Shown piece after piece: positions 7,535-16,690 of a stretch of DNA of 64,000 nt. Each line of letters begins with the position of its first letter. The stretch's first letter is position 1. This stretch comes from Zavarzinia compransoris (GTDB lineage Bacteria; Pseudomonadota; Alphaproteobacteria; Zavarziniales; Zavarziniaceae): positions 496,322 through 560,321 of the forward strand of contig NZ_QGLF01000002.1 in assembly GCF_003173055.1 (NCBI RefSeq), written 5' to 3'. The notes under the pieces were generated by a model. The model saw only the letters and a list, made by a program, of their open reading frames with translations. It made no database searches and was not told the origin of the DNA. The translations under genes were made by a program, and so were the position numbers.

Positions 7535-8812
7535 TCAGGCGGTTCGGATCTCGTGCAGGAATTTGCCCACTTCGCCGCGCAGGGTTTCCGCCAGGCGGGC
7601 GAGGTCGGCGGCGGCCACGGTCATGGTGCCCGCCGCTTCCGCCGTATCGGTCGCCCCGGTCGAGACGTCGGCGATATGGACGGTGACATCCCGGCTGCCG
7701 GCCGCGACCTGTTCCACATTCTTGCTGATTTCCTGGGTCGCGGTGGTCTGTTCCTCGACCGCGCTCGAAATCGAGGTGGCGGCATCGCGCAGGTCGTCGG
7801 TCGCGACATTGATGCGGCCGATGCCGGAGACGGCCTGTTCCGACCAGGATTTCATCTCCTGGGCCTGGGTGCCGATGCGCACCGTCGCCTCGGCGGTCTG
7901 GCGGGCCAGGGTCTTGACCTCGGCCGCGACCACGGCGAAGCCCCGGCCGGCCTCGCCCGCGCGGGCGGCCTCGATGGTCGCGTTCAGGGCCAGAAGATTG
8001 GTCTGATTGGCGATCTGCTGGATCATCTTGACGACATCGTCGATCGACTGCGCCGCCGTCGAGAGGTGGCGGATGGTCTCGCCGGCGCTGCCGGCCTCAA
8101 GGGCGACGGTGGCGGCCAATTCGCCGGTCAGATGGACCTGGCGGCTGATCTCGGCGATGGAGGCGGCCAGTTCGGTGGTCGCGGCGGCGACGGTCTCGCT
8201 GCTGGCGGCGGCCTGTTCCGAGGCGGCGGCGACGGCGCCCGCCCGGTCCTGGGTGCCGGCGGCGATGGCCGATACGCCTTCCGCCGAGACGGACATCTCG
8301 GTCGCGGCCGCGGCGACGGCGGCGACCACTTCGGCGACGCTCGCCTCGAAACCGTCGGCCAGGCGGTGGCGGGTGGCCCGTGCCTCGTCGCGCAGCGCCT
8401 GCATGCGCATGCGCGCCTCGTTGATGGTCCGCGCGCCCAGCTTGAAGGCGCCGGTCATGCCGGTTTCGAGGAAGGGCCGGTGGAAGGCGCCCTTGCTGGC
8501 GTGTTCCAGGCTGGCCATGCTTTCGCGGATGAAGGCGTCGGTCAGGTCGAGGACGCGGTTCAGGTGGCGCAGGAACGGCACCGCCGGGCCCAGATGCTCG
8601 ATGCCGACGGCGCGGGCCTCGAAATCGCCGACCGCGACCCGGCGGCAGGTCTCGGTCGCCTTGTCCAGCGCCTCGCGCAGGAGGGCGTTCTCGGCGGCGA
8701 GGCGGCGGTTCTCGGCGCTGAGCGCCGGGTCGGGGGCGGTGCTCGCGGGGGCGCCGGCGGGGGTGGGGGCGCGGCCGCGCAGGCGCTCAAAGAGAGAAGA
8801 CGAATTCGTCAT
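7535..8812 (-). CDS. Soluble methyl-accepting chemotaxis protein
   Basis: A 425-residue chemoreceptor signalling protein with no transmembrane segment or periplasmic domain. The conserved hairpin tip that contacts CheA/CheW is clear (about residues 260-305: [20 protein letters not shown] and [15 protein letters not shown]), flanked by long coiled coils. The N-terminal 100 residues may form a short helical input region ([24 protein letters not shown]). Its start overlaps the end of the upstream PAS gene by 26 bp. The two together resemble an Aer-type energy or redox receptor split into sensor and transducer. Confidence 0.9.
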   Translation of the reverse strand: MTNSSSLFERLRGRAPTPAGAPASTAPDPALSAENRRLAAENALLREALDKATETCRRVAVGDFEARAVGIEHLGPAVPFLRHLNRVLDLTDAFIRESMASLEHASKGAFHRPFLETGMTGAFKLGARTINEARMRMQALRDEARATRHRLADGFEASVAEVVAAVAAAATEMSVSAEGVSAIAAGTQDRAGAVAAASEQAAASSETVAAATTELAASIAEISRQVHLTGELAATVALEAGSAGETIRHLSTAAQSIDDVVKMIQQIANQTNLLALNATIEAARAGEAGRGFAVVAAEVKTLARQTAEATVRIGTQAQEMKSWSEQAVSGIGRINVATDDLRDAATSISSAVEEQTTATQEISKNVEQVAAGSRDVTVHIADVSTGATDTAEAAGTMTVAAADLARLAETLRGEVGKFLHEIRTA

Positions 8813-9311
8813 AACCGATGCCCGCGTGTTCGAGGTGGCGGTTCAGGGCGGCGATGCCGGCGGCGAGCCCGTCCTTGGGGCTGGCGGCGCGACGCTCCGT
8901 GTTCAGCAGGTCTTGATAGAGACGGCCGACGGCATCGACCGCCGGGCGTTCCGGCGTGCGCCGGTTGGAATGATAGCCGACGATGCGGCCCCCGGCGTCG
9001 CGGCTGGGCGTGACATGGGCCAGCACCCAGTAGAAATCGCCGGCCTTGGTCATGTTCTTCACATAGGCGAAGATTTCGCGCCCGGCCTGGACCTCGTTCC
9101 ACAGCAGCCAGAACACGCAACGCGGCATCTCCGGGTGGCGGATCAGGTTGTGGGGCTGGCCCAGCACCTCCGCCTCGGTATAGCCGGCGATATCGAGAAA
9201 GACGTCGTTGGCATAGGTGATAATGCCCTTGAGGTCCGTCTTGCTGACGATGACCTCGTCGGATGCGAAGAAAACCTCGCGGTCCGTGGGCTGGACGGTC
9301 GGTCGGGACAT
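8787..9311 (-). CDS. PAS-domain sensor protein (Aer-like N-terminal module)
   Basis: A 174-residue protein built around one PAS domain (about residues 22-125). It carries the pattern seen in Aer and related PAS chemosensors: [16 protein letters not shown], the LIRHPEMP segment, [11 protein letters not shown], and a [20 protein letters not shown] strand pair. About 50 helical residues follow. It is translationally coupled to the chemoreceptor by a 26-bp overlap in another frame. Aer-type PAS domains often bind FAD; whether this one does cannot be told. It probably hands a redox signal to the adjacent transducer. Confidence 0.85.
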   Translation of the reverse strand: MSRPTVQPTDREVFFASDEVIVSKTDLKGIITYANDVFLDIAGYTEAEVLGQPHNLIRHPEMPRCVFWLLWNEVQAGREIFAYVKNMTKAGDFYWVLAHVTPSRDAGGRIVGYHSNRRTPERPAVDAVGRLYQDLLNTERRAASPKDGLAAGIAALNRHLEHAGIGYDEFVFSL

Positions 9312-9371
9312 CGGTGCTGCATACCCCTATAAATTTTAGGGATATGGAGCGCCGGGGAAGTGAAGAAAGCG

Positions 9372-10316
9372 TTACCGGGCGCGCCGATTCTCGATCGCTG
9401 CCCAGATCAGGGCTGCGACATTTGTGCCGTCGAAGGTTTCGATCTGCTGGATGCCGGTCGGGCTGGTGACGTTGATCTCGGTCAGATAGTCGCCGATCAC
9501 GTCGATGCCGACGAAGATCTGGCCCTTTTCCGCCAGCACCGGGCCGATGGTGTCGCAGATCTCGATCTCGCGCGGGGTCAGGCTGCTGCGCACGGCGGTG
9601 CCGCCGACGTGGAGGTTCGAGCGCGCCTCGCCCGCGGCGGGCACGCGGTTGATGGCGCCCACCGGCTTGCCGTCGACCAGGATGATGCGCTTGTCGCCTT
9701 TGCGGACCTCGGGCAGGTAGCGCTGGACGATGATCGGCTCGCGGTAGAGCTGGGTGAAGGTCTCGAGCAGGCTGCCCAGGTTCTCGTCGCCCGGCTTCAG
9801 GTGGAAGACGCCGGCGCCGCCGTTGCCGAACAGCGGCTTCACGATGATGTCCTTGTGGGTCTCGCGGAAGGCCTCGACCTCGGCTTTCCGCGAGGTGATC
9901 AGGGTCGGCGGCATCAGTTGCGGGAAACGGGTGACGAAGAGTTTTTCCGGCGCGTTCCGCACCTCGACCGGATCGTTCACCACCAGGGTCTTGGGGTGGA
10001 TATGTTCGAGGATATGGGTCGCGGTGATATAGGCCATGTCGAAGGGCGGATCCTGGCGCATCAGGACGACATCGACGCTTGCAAGGTCGATCTCGCGTCC
10101 CGGCCCGGCGGTGAAATGGTTGCCGGTCTCGCGCCGCAGTTCGAGGTCGCGGGCGAAGGCGACGACCTTGCCGTCCTTCAGCGACAGGTCGCGCGGCAGG
10201 TAGTAGCAGAGCTTGTGGCCCCGCGCCTGGGCTTCCAGCCCCAGGCGGAAGGTCGAGTCGACGGCGATGTCGAAGGACTCCACCGGGTCCATCTGGATGG
10301 CGACGGAAAGGGCCAT
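9372..10316 (-). CDS. gshB: Glutathione synthetase
   Basis: A 314-residue ATP-grasp enzyme that adds glycine to gamma-glutamylcysteine. Family marks: an N-terminal [15 protein letters not shown], the [18 protein letters not shown] substrate-domain segment, the ATP-grasp [32 protein letters not shown], and the C-terminal [19 protein letters not shown]. Length matches the family (about 315). The ATG at 10316 was chosen because it gives the normal N-terminus; an upstream ATG would add 18 unrelated residues inside the neighbouring gene. It shows that the organism makes glutathione. Confidence 0.95.
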   Translation of the reverse strand: MALSVAIQMDPVESFDIAVDSTFRLGLEAQARGHKLCYYLPRDLSLKDGKVVAFARDLELRRETGNHFTAGPGREIDLASVDVVLMRQDPPFDMAYITATHILEHIHPKTLVVNDPVEVRNAPEKLFVTRFPQLMPPTLITSRKAEVEAFRETHKDIIVKPLFGNGGAGVFHLKPGDENLGSLLETFTQLYREPIIVQRYLPEVRKGDKRIILVDGKPVGAINRVPAAGEARSNLHVGGTAVRSSLTPREIEICDTIGPVLAEKGQIFVGIDVIGDYLTEINVTSPTGIQQIETFDGTNVAALIWAAIENRRAR

Positions 10317-10348
10317 GATCGTGCCTTGTCTTTGAATGTGCGGGTCTG

Positions 10349-11194
10349 TCAGTTCAGGCTGCGGCGCCATTGCTCCAGCAGGCGCTGGGCCTCGATCGTC
10401 TCGAAACCGTCGAGGGAATGCTCGATGCAGTTCTCGAGCGCCTTTGCCGCGGCGCCCAGCCGGCCGAGGCCGTGCTGCGCCTTGCCGTAGTCGAGCCAGA
10501 GGGCGGCATCGTCAGGCGCCAGGCGCAGCATGGAGCGCGTCAGCTGCCCCACCCGCTCGACGTTGCCGTCGGTCTGGGCGCGGCTTTTCAGGTTGTTCTG
10601 GAGGCGGAGCAGGATCGCCCGGTTGCCCACCGTATCGGTCAGGGCCGGGGTCAGCTCCTGGTCGGGGCCCATCAATTGCTTCGCCAGCCGGCGCAATTCC
10701 ATGATGTCGAGAACGCGGCCGCCGTTGAAGGGATCGAGGATCAGGCGCTCGCCCCGGACGTCGAGGCGCATCAGGAAATGCCCGGGAAAGGCGAGGCCGT
10801 CGAGGGCGAAGCCGGCGCCCCGGGCGGCATGGGCATAGAGGACGCCGAGCGCGACCGGCAGGCCCTTGCGCCGGTCGATGACCCGGATCAGGTTGGCGTT
10901 CTGCGGGTCGTCATAGGTCAGGCGGTCGCCGTCATAGCCGAAACGGTCGCCGAACACCCGTTGCAGGGCGCCCGCGACCTCGATCGCGGTGGTCGCCCCG
11001 GAATCGCGCACCGCCGCCACCAGGTCGTCCAGGTGCCCGCGGTATTTCCCGAGCGAGATCCCCGGCCGGTCGAGGGCGGCGAGCAACAGGGCCGTGCCGG
11101 CCAGGTCGATCGCACGGTCGTCCAGGCGGCCGGCGGCGTCGAGCGCGGTCTCGATCTCGTCGGGCAGGGGGGGCACGGGTTCGAGGCGCGGCAT
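10349..11194 (-). CDS. SirB1-family transglutaminase-like/TPR protein
   Basis: A 281-residue protein of the SirB1 family. It combines a transglutaminase-like core (about residues 60-190, with [22 protein letters not shown] and [12 protein letters not shown] carrying the His) and two TPR-like helical repeats at the C-terminus (about 205-275). The typical invariant segments are present, but the function of SirB1 proteins is not well defined. It sits between gshB and a BON lipoprotein gene, all in the same direction with short gaps. Confidence 0.85.
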   Translation of the reverse strand: MPRLEPVPPLPDEIETALDAAGRLDDRAIDLAGTALLLAALDRPGISLGKYRGHLDDLVAAVRDSGATTAIEVAGALQRVFGDRFGYDGDRLTYDDPQNANLIRVIDRRKGLPVALGVLYAHAARGAGFALDGLAFPGHFLMRLDVRGERLILDPFNGGRVLDIMELRRLAKQLMGPDQELTPALTDTVGNRAILLRLQNNLKSRAQTDGNVERVGQLTRSMLRLAPDDAALWLDYGKAQHGLGRLGAAAKALENCIEHSLDGFETIEAQRLLEQWRRSLN

Positions 11195-11202
11195 GTTCGA
11201 TC

Positions 11203-11787
11203 CTATTCGGGCGAAACCTGGATGGCGCTGACCACCTTCTGCACGCCGGAGATCGAGCGGGCGATCTCCACCGCCTTGTCGCGCTGGGCTTCACGGCGCA
11301 CGACGCCCGAAAGATAGACGATGCCATTCACGGTTTCGACCCCGATCGAAAAGCCGTTCAGCGAGAAATCGGTGACGAGGTTGGATTTCACCTTGGCGGA
11401 GATCCAGCTGTCGCTGGCATAGCCGCCGACGCCGCCGTCGTCCGCCAGCTGGATCTGGTTGTCGACCGCCTTCACGCCCTCGCAGGTCTGGGCGATGCCC
11501 GTCGCCTCCTGGCAGTCGGCCTCGGAAGCGACGGTGCCGACCAGCAGCACCCGGCCGCGCACCACTTCGGTGCTGACATTGGTAAAAAGGCTGGTCGAAC
11601 GCTTCAGCAGCGCGTCGTTGATGCAGATGCGGATGCCGGCGTCGTCGGCCACCTGGCCGGGGGCGCGGTTCTGCGCGGCGACATAGCCGGCGGTGCCGAC
11701 CGCGCCGACCGCCGCCGCCACGCAGCCCCCCAGCGCGGGGGCGGCGAGGCCGAGGGCGGTCAAGGCGGCGATAGTCTTGCTGGTCAT
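11203..11787 (-). CDS. BON-domain outer-membrane-type lipoprotein
   Basis: A 194-residue predicted lipoprotein: signal peptide residues 1-21, lipobox LGGC with Cys22, then two BON domains (about 48-115 and 125-192) with the usual GxVxLxGxV core (GRVLLVGTV and GIVYLSGVV). It resembles DolP (YraP), which protects outer-membrane integrity. The yraN-rsmI-LpoA-like genes just upstream repeat the E. coli rsmI-lpoA-yraN-diaA-dolP neighbourhood, which strengthens this reading. No envelope location signal beyond the lipobox can be read. Confidence 0.85.
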   Translation of the reverse strand: MTSKTIAALTALGLAAPALGGCVAAAVGAVGTAGYVAAQNRAPGQVADDAGIRICINDALLKRSTSLFTNVSTEVVRGRVLLVGTVASEADCQEATGIAQTCEGVKAVDNQIQLADDGGVGGYASDSWISAKVKSNLVTDFSLNGFSIGVETVNGIVYLSGVVRREAQRDKAVEIARSISGVQKVVSAIQVSPE

Positions 11788-11814
11788 GGTTTCGCGTCGT
11801 CCTTCAGGGCGGGT

Positions 11815-12174
11815 TCAGCCGATTCGCCATGCATCCCTTATATGCAGGGGCGGCCGCCAGGGCACCACCAGGATTGCATCGAAGCGGGCGTCGAGCGACG
11901 CCAGCGCCGGCCGGCCCGCGACATAGAGCTGGGCCGCCCGGGCGATGCGCAGCCGCTGGCGCCCGGCGATCGCTTCGCCGGCCTCGGCCATGGCGGTGCG
12001 ATGCTTCACCTCGATGAAGGCGAGGGTGTGGCGGCGTCGGGCGACGATGTCGATCTCGCCGGCCGGCGAGCGCCAGTTGCGCTCCAGGATGCGATAGCCC
12101 TTGAGGCGGAGGAGCAGGGCCGCCGCCGCCTCTGCCAGCCGGCCGCGGGCCCGGGCTTGCCGCCTTGCACTCAA
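11815..12174 (-). CDS. yraN: YraN-family (UPF0102) nuclease-fold protein
   Basis: A 119-residue protein with the UPF0102 restriction-endonuclease-like core: ILERNWRSPAGEIDIVARR followed by FIEVKHR, giving the E-D-ExK pattern. Length equals the family norm if translation begins at the TTG at 12174, whose TTGA overlaps the stop codon of rsmI; no ATG or GTG lies in frame nearby. Translation is therefore probably coupled to rsmI. Its cellular job is uncertain; it is often encoded beside rsmI. Confidence 0.85.
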   Translation of the reverse strand: MSARRQARARGRLAEAAAALLLRLKGYRILERNWRSPAGEIDIVARRRHTLAFIEVKHRTAMAEAGEAIAGRQRLRIARAAQLYVAGRPALASLDARFDAILVVPWRPPLHIRDAWRIG

Positions 12175-13163
12175 GGCTGGTCCTTCAGGGCCATGGCCCG
12201 GGCATAGACCTGGCGCCGGGGCAGGCCGAAGGCGGCGGCGACCTTGGCCGCGGCGGCGGACGGCCCGGCATGGGCAAGTTCGGCCAGCAGCGCCCGGTCG
12301 ACCTCCGACTCGAGGGGGGCGGCGGCCGCGTCCGGCGGGCCGATCACCACCACCACCTCGCCCTTCGGCGGCCCCGCCGTCTCGTAATGGCGGGCCAGGG
12401 CGTCCAGGGGATCGCGGCGCACCTCCTCGAACAATTTGGTCAGTTCGCGGGCGACGGCGGCCGGGCGCGGGCCCAGCATCGCCGCCGCATCCGCCAGCAT
12501 GTCCGGCAGGCGCTGCGCCGATTCGAGGAAGACCAGGGTCGCCCCGACGACGGCCAGGTCTTCGAGGGCGGCGCGGCGCGCGGCGGTCTTCGGCGGCAGG
12601 AAGCCGGCGAAGAGGAAACGGTCGGTCGGCAGGGCCGCCAGGGTCAGCGCGGCCAGGACCGAGGACGGGCCGGGCAGGGTGGTGACCGCGATGCCGGCGG
12701 CGACCGCCTGGGCCACCAGCTTGTAGCCGGGATCGGAAATCATCGGCGTGCCGGCGTCCGAGACCAGGGCGATCACCGCGCCCTGGGCCAGCCGGTGCAG
12801 GATCTCCGGCCGTACTTTCGCCGCGTTGTGGTCGTGATATGGCATCAGCGGCTTGTGCAGGCCATGGATCTGCATCAGGCGGCTGGTGACGCGGGTATCT
12901 TCGCACAGCACGAGATCGGCGCCCCGCAGGGTGTCGAGGGCGCGCAGGGTGATGTCGCGCGCGTTGCCGATCGGCGTGGCGACGAGGTGCAGGCCGGGGC
13001 GCGGTTTACTTGGGCGCCCGCCGCCGCTACCTTGGCCGTCCAAAGGTTCGAGACCAGGAGTGTTGTCCGGTGCATCCTCAGGCGCAGGCGGCGGCCCGCT
13101 GTTTTCCCCATCCGTCGCATCGGGGCTTTCTGCCGCCGCGAATTCGGCCTCGTTTCCGTTCAT
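12171..13163 (-). CDS. rsmI: 16S rRNA (cytidine1402-2'-O)-methyltransferase
   Basis: A 330-residue protein that modifies C1402 in the ribosomal P site. Family motifs: LHLVATPIGNARDITLRAL, DLVLCEDTRVTSRLM, YHDHNAAK, LVSDAGTPMISDPGYKLV and PGPSSVLAAL. The first 55 residues are low-complexity (Glu/Pro/Gly-rich) and not part of the family core. A TTG at 13043 would give a shorter protein of normal N-terminal length and would remove the overlap with the divergent lipoprotein gene, so the true start is uncertain. Confidence 0.92.
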   Translation of the reverse strand: MNGNEAEFAAAESPDATDGENSGPPPAPEDAPDNTPGLEPLDGQGSGGGRPSKPRPGLHLVATPIGNARDITLRALDTLRGADLVLCEDTRVTSRLMQIHGLHKPLMPYHDHNAAKVRPEILHRLAQGAVIALVSDAGTPMISDPGYKLVAQAVAAGIAVTTLPGPSSVLAALTLAALPTDRFLFAGFLPPKTAARRAALEDLAVVGATLVFLESAQRLPDMLADAAAMLGPRPAAVARELTKLFEEVRRDPLDALARHYETAGPPKGEVVVVIGPPDAAAAPLESEVDRALLAELAHAGPSAAAAKVAAAFGLPRRQVYARAMALKDQP

Positions 13164-14323
13164 CCCTCATTGCCCTCGTCGCCCTCGTCATGGCCGGCTG
13201 CACGACGACCGGGACCGACACTAGCCGCAATAGCCCCCCGCCGTCAGCCGTTCCCGTGCCGGCACCCCAGCCGGCCGCGCCGCAGCTGGCCAGGATCGGC
13301 CTCGTCCTGCCCCAGAGCGGGCAGGCGGCGGAAACCGGCAAGGCCTTGCAGGATGCGGCCGAACTCGCCCTCTTCGACCTCGGCGCCCAGGATGTCGAGC
13401 TGCTGCCGGCGGATGCCGGCGGCTCGGCGGCGACCGCGGCGGGCGCCACCCAGAACGTGCTGGGCGCCGGCGCCGGCATCGTCGTCGGTCCCCTGGGGGC
13501 GACCTCGGTCAAGACCGCGGCCAATGACGCGCGGCGCCGGGGCGTGCCCATGCTCGGCTTCTCCACCGACCGCGCGGCGGCGGGCAACGGCGTCTACCTG
13601 ATGGGCTTCATGCCCGAGGAACAGGTCAGCGCCATCGTCGGCCATGCCGCCGGCGCCGGCCTCAAGCGCTTCGCCGCCCTGATTCCCCAGGGCGCCTATG
13701 GCGAAGTGGTGGGGGCGGCCTTCGATGTCGCGGTCAGCGCCCAGGGCGGCCATGTCGTCGCCATCGAACGCTACCGCTCCGGCAGCCTGCAACCGAACGA
13801 AGCCCTGCGCGCCCTGTTCGCGCCCGGGCCCGACGGCCGCCTGCCGATCGACGCCCTGTTCGTGCCGGAGGGCGGCGCCGCGCTGCGCCAGGTCACGGCG
13901 ACGCTGGCCGGGCTCGGCTTCGATCCGCGCCAGATCCGCCTGCTCGGCACCGACCAATGGTCGGGCACCGATCTCGGCACCGATCCCCTGACCCTGGGCG
14001 GCTGGTACGCCGGTCCGCCGCCGGACCGGTTCGAGCGTTTCGCCAGCCATTTCTCGGCGACCTATGGCCGCCGGCCGCCGCGCATCGCCGCCCAGGCCTA
14101 TGACGCCATGGTCCTGGCCGTGCTGCTGTCGCGCCGGCCGGGCGGTTTCGCCGATGCCGGCCAGGCGCTGACCGCGCCCGATGGTTTCGCCGGGGTCGAC
14201 GGCCTGTTCCGCTTCCGCGCCGACGGCACGCCGCAGCACGGCCTCGCCATCCTGGAAGTCACGGCCTATGGCCCGCAGGCGGTGCGCCCCGCGCCCGAGA
14301 GTTTCGGCGGCCAGGGCTTCTGA
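13070..14323 (+). CDS. LpoA/LppC-like penicillin-binding-protein activator lipoprotein
   Basis: A periplasmic-binding-protein-fold lipoprotein (417 residues from GTG 13070). The lipobox VMAGC places the lipid Cys at residue 44 after an unusually long basic N-region. Then come a Pro/Thr-rich linker and a type-I binding fold (ARIGLVLPQSGQAAETGKAL, IVVGPLGATSVKTAA, ALIPQGAYGEVVG, IDALFVPEGG). LpoA-like proteins activate peptidoglycan synthases from the outer membrane. The start is uncertain: no ATG precedes the signal, and AGGAG (13056-13060) favours this GTG. Gene order with rsmI-yraN and a BON lipoprotein matches the conserved neighbourhood. Confidence 0.8.
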   Translation: MHPQAQAAARCFPHPSHRGFLPPRIRPRFRSSLIALVALVMAGCTTTGTDTSRNSPPPSAVPVPAPQPAAPQLARIGLVLPQSGQAAETGKALQDAAELALFDLGAQDVELLPADAGGSAATAAGATQNVLGAGAGIVVGPLGATSVKTAANDARRRGVPMLGFSTDRAAAGNGVYLMGFMPEEQVSAIVGHAAGAGLKRFAALIPQGAYGEVVGAAFDVAVSAQGGHVVAIERYRSGSLQPNEALRALFAPGPDGRLPIDALFVPEGGAALRQVTATLAGLGFDPRQIRLLGTDQWSGTDLGTDPLTLGGWYAGPPPDRFERFASHFSATYGRRPPRIAAQAYDAMVLAVLLSRRPGGFADAGQALTAPDGFAGVDGLFRFRADGTPQHGLAILEVTAYGPQAVRPAPESFGGQGF

Positions 14324-14330
14324 GCCGAGC

Positions 14331-15686
14331 TCAGCCGGCGGCCGCGACCCGGTCGCGGCCCGCGCGCTTGGCGGCATAAAGCGCCTCGTCCGCCCGGGCC
14401 AGGACGGCGGCAAGTTCCGTCTCCCCCGGCCGGGCGCCGGCAAGGCCGATGCTGACGGTGACCGCGATGGCCGCATCGCCGACCTCGACCGGGGCGGCGG
14501 CGATCGCCGCGCGCAGCCGTTCGGCGATCAGCCGGGCATCGGCGGGCGCGGTCCCGGGCAGCAGGGCGGCGAATTCCTCCCCGCCCAGGCGGGCGGCGAT
14601 ATCCCGGGCGCGCAGGGCGGCGCGCATCCGGTCGGCGGTGGCGCGCAGCACCCGGTCGCCGGCGGCATGGCCGTAACGGTCGTTCACCGCCTTGAAATGA
14701 TCGAGGTCCAGCATCAGCAGCGACAGGTCGTGGCCTTCGCGTGCCGCCTGTTGCAGCAGGGGCGCGGCCAGGGCGTGGAAGCGGTGCCGGTTGACGAGGC
14801 CGGTCAGGGCATCGAAATGGGCGGCCCGTTCGAGGTCGGCCGCCTGGTGCTGGCGCTGGGTGACATCCTCGAACAGCCAGACCCGGCCGAGGCGGCCGTC
14901 GCCGGAAACCGGATGGGTGTCCACTTCCAGCCAGCGCTCCCCCCATTGCCAGAGGGTGACCAGGGCATAGTTCGGGTCGGCCTGATGGGGCGCATAGAGC
15001 GCCTCCAGCGCCTCGGCATTGGTACAGGCCCTGCGCAGCGCGGTCATGCGGGCCGCGATCTGGGCGATCTCGACCCGGCCCGCCGGCAGGTCCAGAAGCT
15101 CGGCCGCGCGGCGGTTGACCAGATTATTGTTGCCGCCGCCGTCGATCAGGACGATGCCGGCCGGCACGCTGTCGAAGACGTCGCGGAACAGGCCGAGGTT
15201 GAGGCGCCGGTGCAGCGCCTCGCGCCGGCTGGCCAGCATCTGGCCGAAAACCTGGCGCAGCAGCCCCGGGGCGTGGCCGATCTCGTCGCGGAACGGGCAG
15301 ATGCAGGTCCGGGCGCCATTGGCGGCCCAGAGCAGCAGGACACCGCTGCGCGGGGCGCCGGGCACCGGCGTCGGCACGAACAGGACGCGTTCCGCCGGGC
15401 GGCCGAGCGCCAGCAGCACCGCGCTCGGCAGGTGCAGGCCCTCGGCCGGGCGCGGGCTGTCGGTCCAGTCCAGCCGGTCGAAACCGTGCTCGGGCAGGCC
15501 GAAGACATCGGGCAGGGGCGGCGGATCGGCCGCCAGCGGGGTGGCGAAACCCGTGTCGTCCGCCTCGAAGGCGAGGACGAGATCGGCCCCGCTGGCCGTC
15601 CGCACGAAGGTGGTGAGGGCGCCGAGGCCGGCACTTTCGCCCGCCTGGGGCAGGCGCGGCAAGCGGTCGCTGCCTGAGAAGGGCAC
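14331..15686 (-). CDS. Diguanylate cyclase with GAF-like and PAS sensor domains
   Basis: A 451-residue soluble enzyme predicted to make cyclic di-GMP. The N-terminal 140 residues look GAF-like, a PAS domain spans about 155-285 (VPAGIVLIDGGGNNNLVNRRAAELL), and a GGDEF domain follows (about 290-450). The active site reads LGGEEF near residue 367, and an RxxD inhibitory site (RARD) lies five residues before it, so catalysis and product inhibition are both expected. It begins 6 bp after the stop of the RsbQ-like hydrolase gene. That pairing suggests that the hydrolase makes a small ligand sensed by the PAS or GAF domain. Confidence 0.9.
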   Translation of the reverse strand: MPFSGSDRLPRLPQAGESAGLGALTTFVRTASGADLVLAFEADDTGFATPLAADPPPLPDVFGLPEHGFDRLDWTDSPRPAEGLHLPSAVLLALGRPAERVLFVPTPVPGAPRSGVLLLWAANGARTCICPFRDEIGHAPGLLRQVFGQMLASRREALHRRLNLGLFRDVFDSVPAGIVLIDGGGNNNLVNRRAAELLDLPAGRVEIAQIAARMTALRRACTNAEALEALYAPHQADPNYALVTLWQWGERWLEVDTHPVSGDGRLGRVWLFEDVTQRQHQAADLERAAHFDALTGLVNRHRFHALAAPLLQQAAREGHDLSLLMLDLDHFKAVNDRYGHAAGDRVLRATADRMRAALRARDIAARLGGEEFAALLPGTAPADARLIAERLRAAIAAAPVEVGDAAIAVTVSIGLAGARPGETELAAVLARADEALYAAKRAGRDRVAAAG

Positions 15687-15692
15687 GGTGCT

Positions 15693-16496
15693 TCAGTCTC
15701 CGGTCCCGGCAAGGTGCCGCGCCAGGACGGCGACGACATTGGCGGGCGCGGTCATATGGGGCAGGTGGCCCCTGGCCTCGATGACGTCGAGGGTGGCGTC
15801 CGGGATGTTCCGCTGCAGCCATTCCGCGGCGCCCAGGGGGACGGCCAGGTCTTCCCGCGTCTGGATCAGGTGGGCGGGACGTTCCAGGCGCGGCACCAGG
15901 GCGCGCATGTCGGACTGGAAGATGGTGCGCGAGGTGGCGAGCGCGATATCGGGCCGCATGGCGAAAAGGCTGCGGGAAAAATCGGCGATCGCCTCGCCGT
16001 CGGGCACGCCGACCACGGCGGGGGCGAAACCGGCGCACCAGGCCTGGTAATTCGCCGCCATCCCGGCGTAGAGGCCGTCGAGATCGGATTGGTCGAAGCC
16101 GCCGGCATAGGCGCCGTCGTTCAGGTAGCGGGCCGAGGCGCCGATCAGCACCAGCCGGCTGAACAGGGCCGGGCGGGCCACCGCCGCGGCCAGGCCGATC
16201 ACGCCGCTGACCGAATGGCCGACGAAGATGCAGCGCTCGACCGCCTGTTCGTCGAGAAGGTCCAGCAGGTCGTCGACATAGCCGTAGAGCGAGGCATGGC
16301 GCCGCGGGTCGTAGGTCGCCGCCCCCCCGGGCCCGGCCCCGGCCAGATTGTAGGACAGGGTGCGGAAATGCGCGTCCGCCCAGGGCCGGATGCCGTGCCA
16401 CGCGTCCTGGTCGGTGCCGAAGCCGTGGGACAGTACGAGAAGCCGGCGCCCCGCGCCCGTGATGCGCCCCTCATGTGCCGCGAACCTGCCGCCCAC
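15693..16496 (-). CDS. RsbQ-like alpha/beta hydrolase
   Basis: A 267-residue alpha/beta hydrolase very like Bacillus RsbQ in length and layout. The catalytic triad is Ser95 (GHSVSG), Asp216 (TREDLAVP) and His244 (ARGHLPHM); the family block [15 protein letters not shown] is near the N-terminus. I chose the GTG at 16496 because GGGAG precedes it and it gives the family length; upstream frame is non-coding in character. RsbQ and the plant KAI2/D14 receptors share this fold, and RsbQ is needed for PAS-protein RsbP to respond to energy stress. Here the partner gene encodes a PAS-GGDEF cyclase. Confidence 0.85.
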   Translation of the reverse strand: MGGRFAAHEGRITGAGRRLLVLSHGFGTDQDAWHGIRPWADAHFRTLSYNLAGAGPGGAATYDPRRHASLYGYVDDLLDLLDEQAVERCIFVGHSVSGVIGLAAAVARPALFSRLVLIGASARYLNDGAYAGGFDQSDLDGLYAGMAANYQAWCAGFAPAVVGVPDGEAIADFSRSLFAMRPDIALATSRTIFQSDMRALVPRLERPAHLIQTREDLAVPLGAAEWLQRNIPDATLDVIEARGHLPHMTAPANVVAVLARHLAGTGD

Positions 16497-16690
16497 CCGC
16501 TGCTCCCGTCCTGGTCCGTCCCGGCGGGACGGCGTGGCGTCGTTACTCCGCCCATATATTAGCCATGAATGGCGGGGGCACAATGAGGGCCGGCGACCGG
16601 GGCATGCTTGATCCCCGCCCGCCGCCCACCCACATGGTGAGGCAGGGCCAGCGCCGGGCCGGCCCCTGGTCCTCATCGGGGAGCCGTCTC

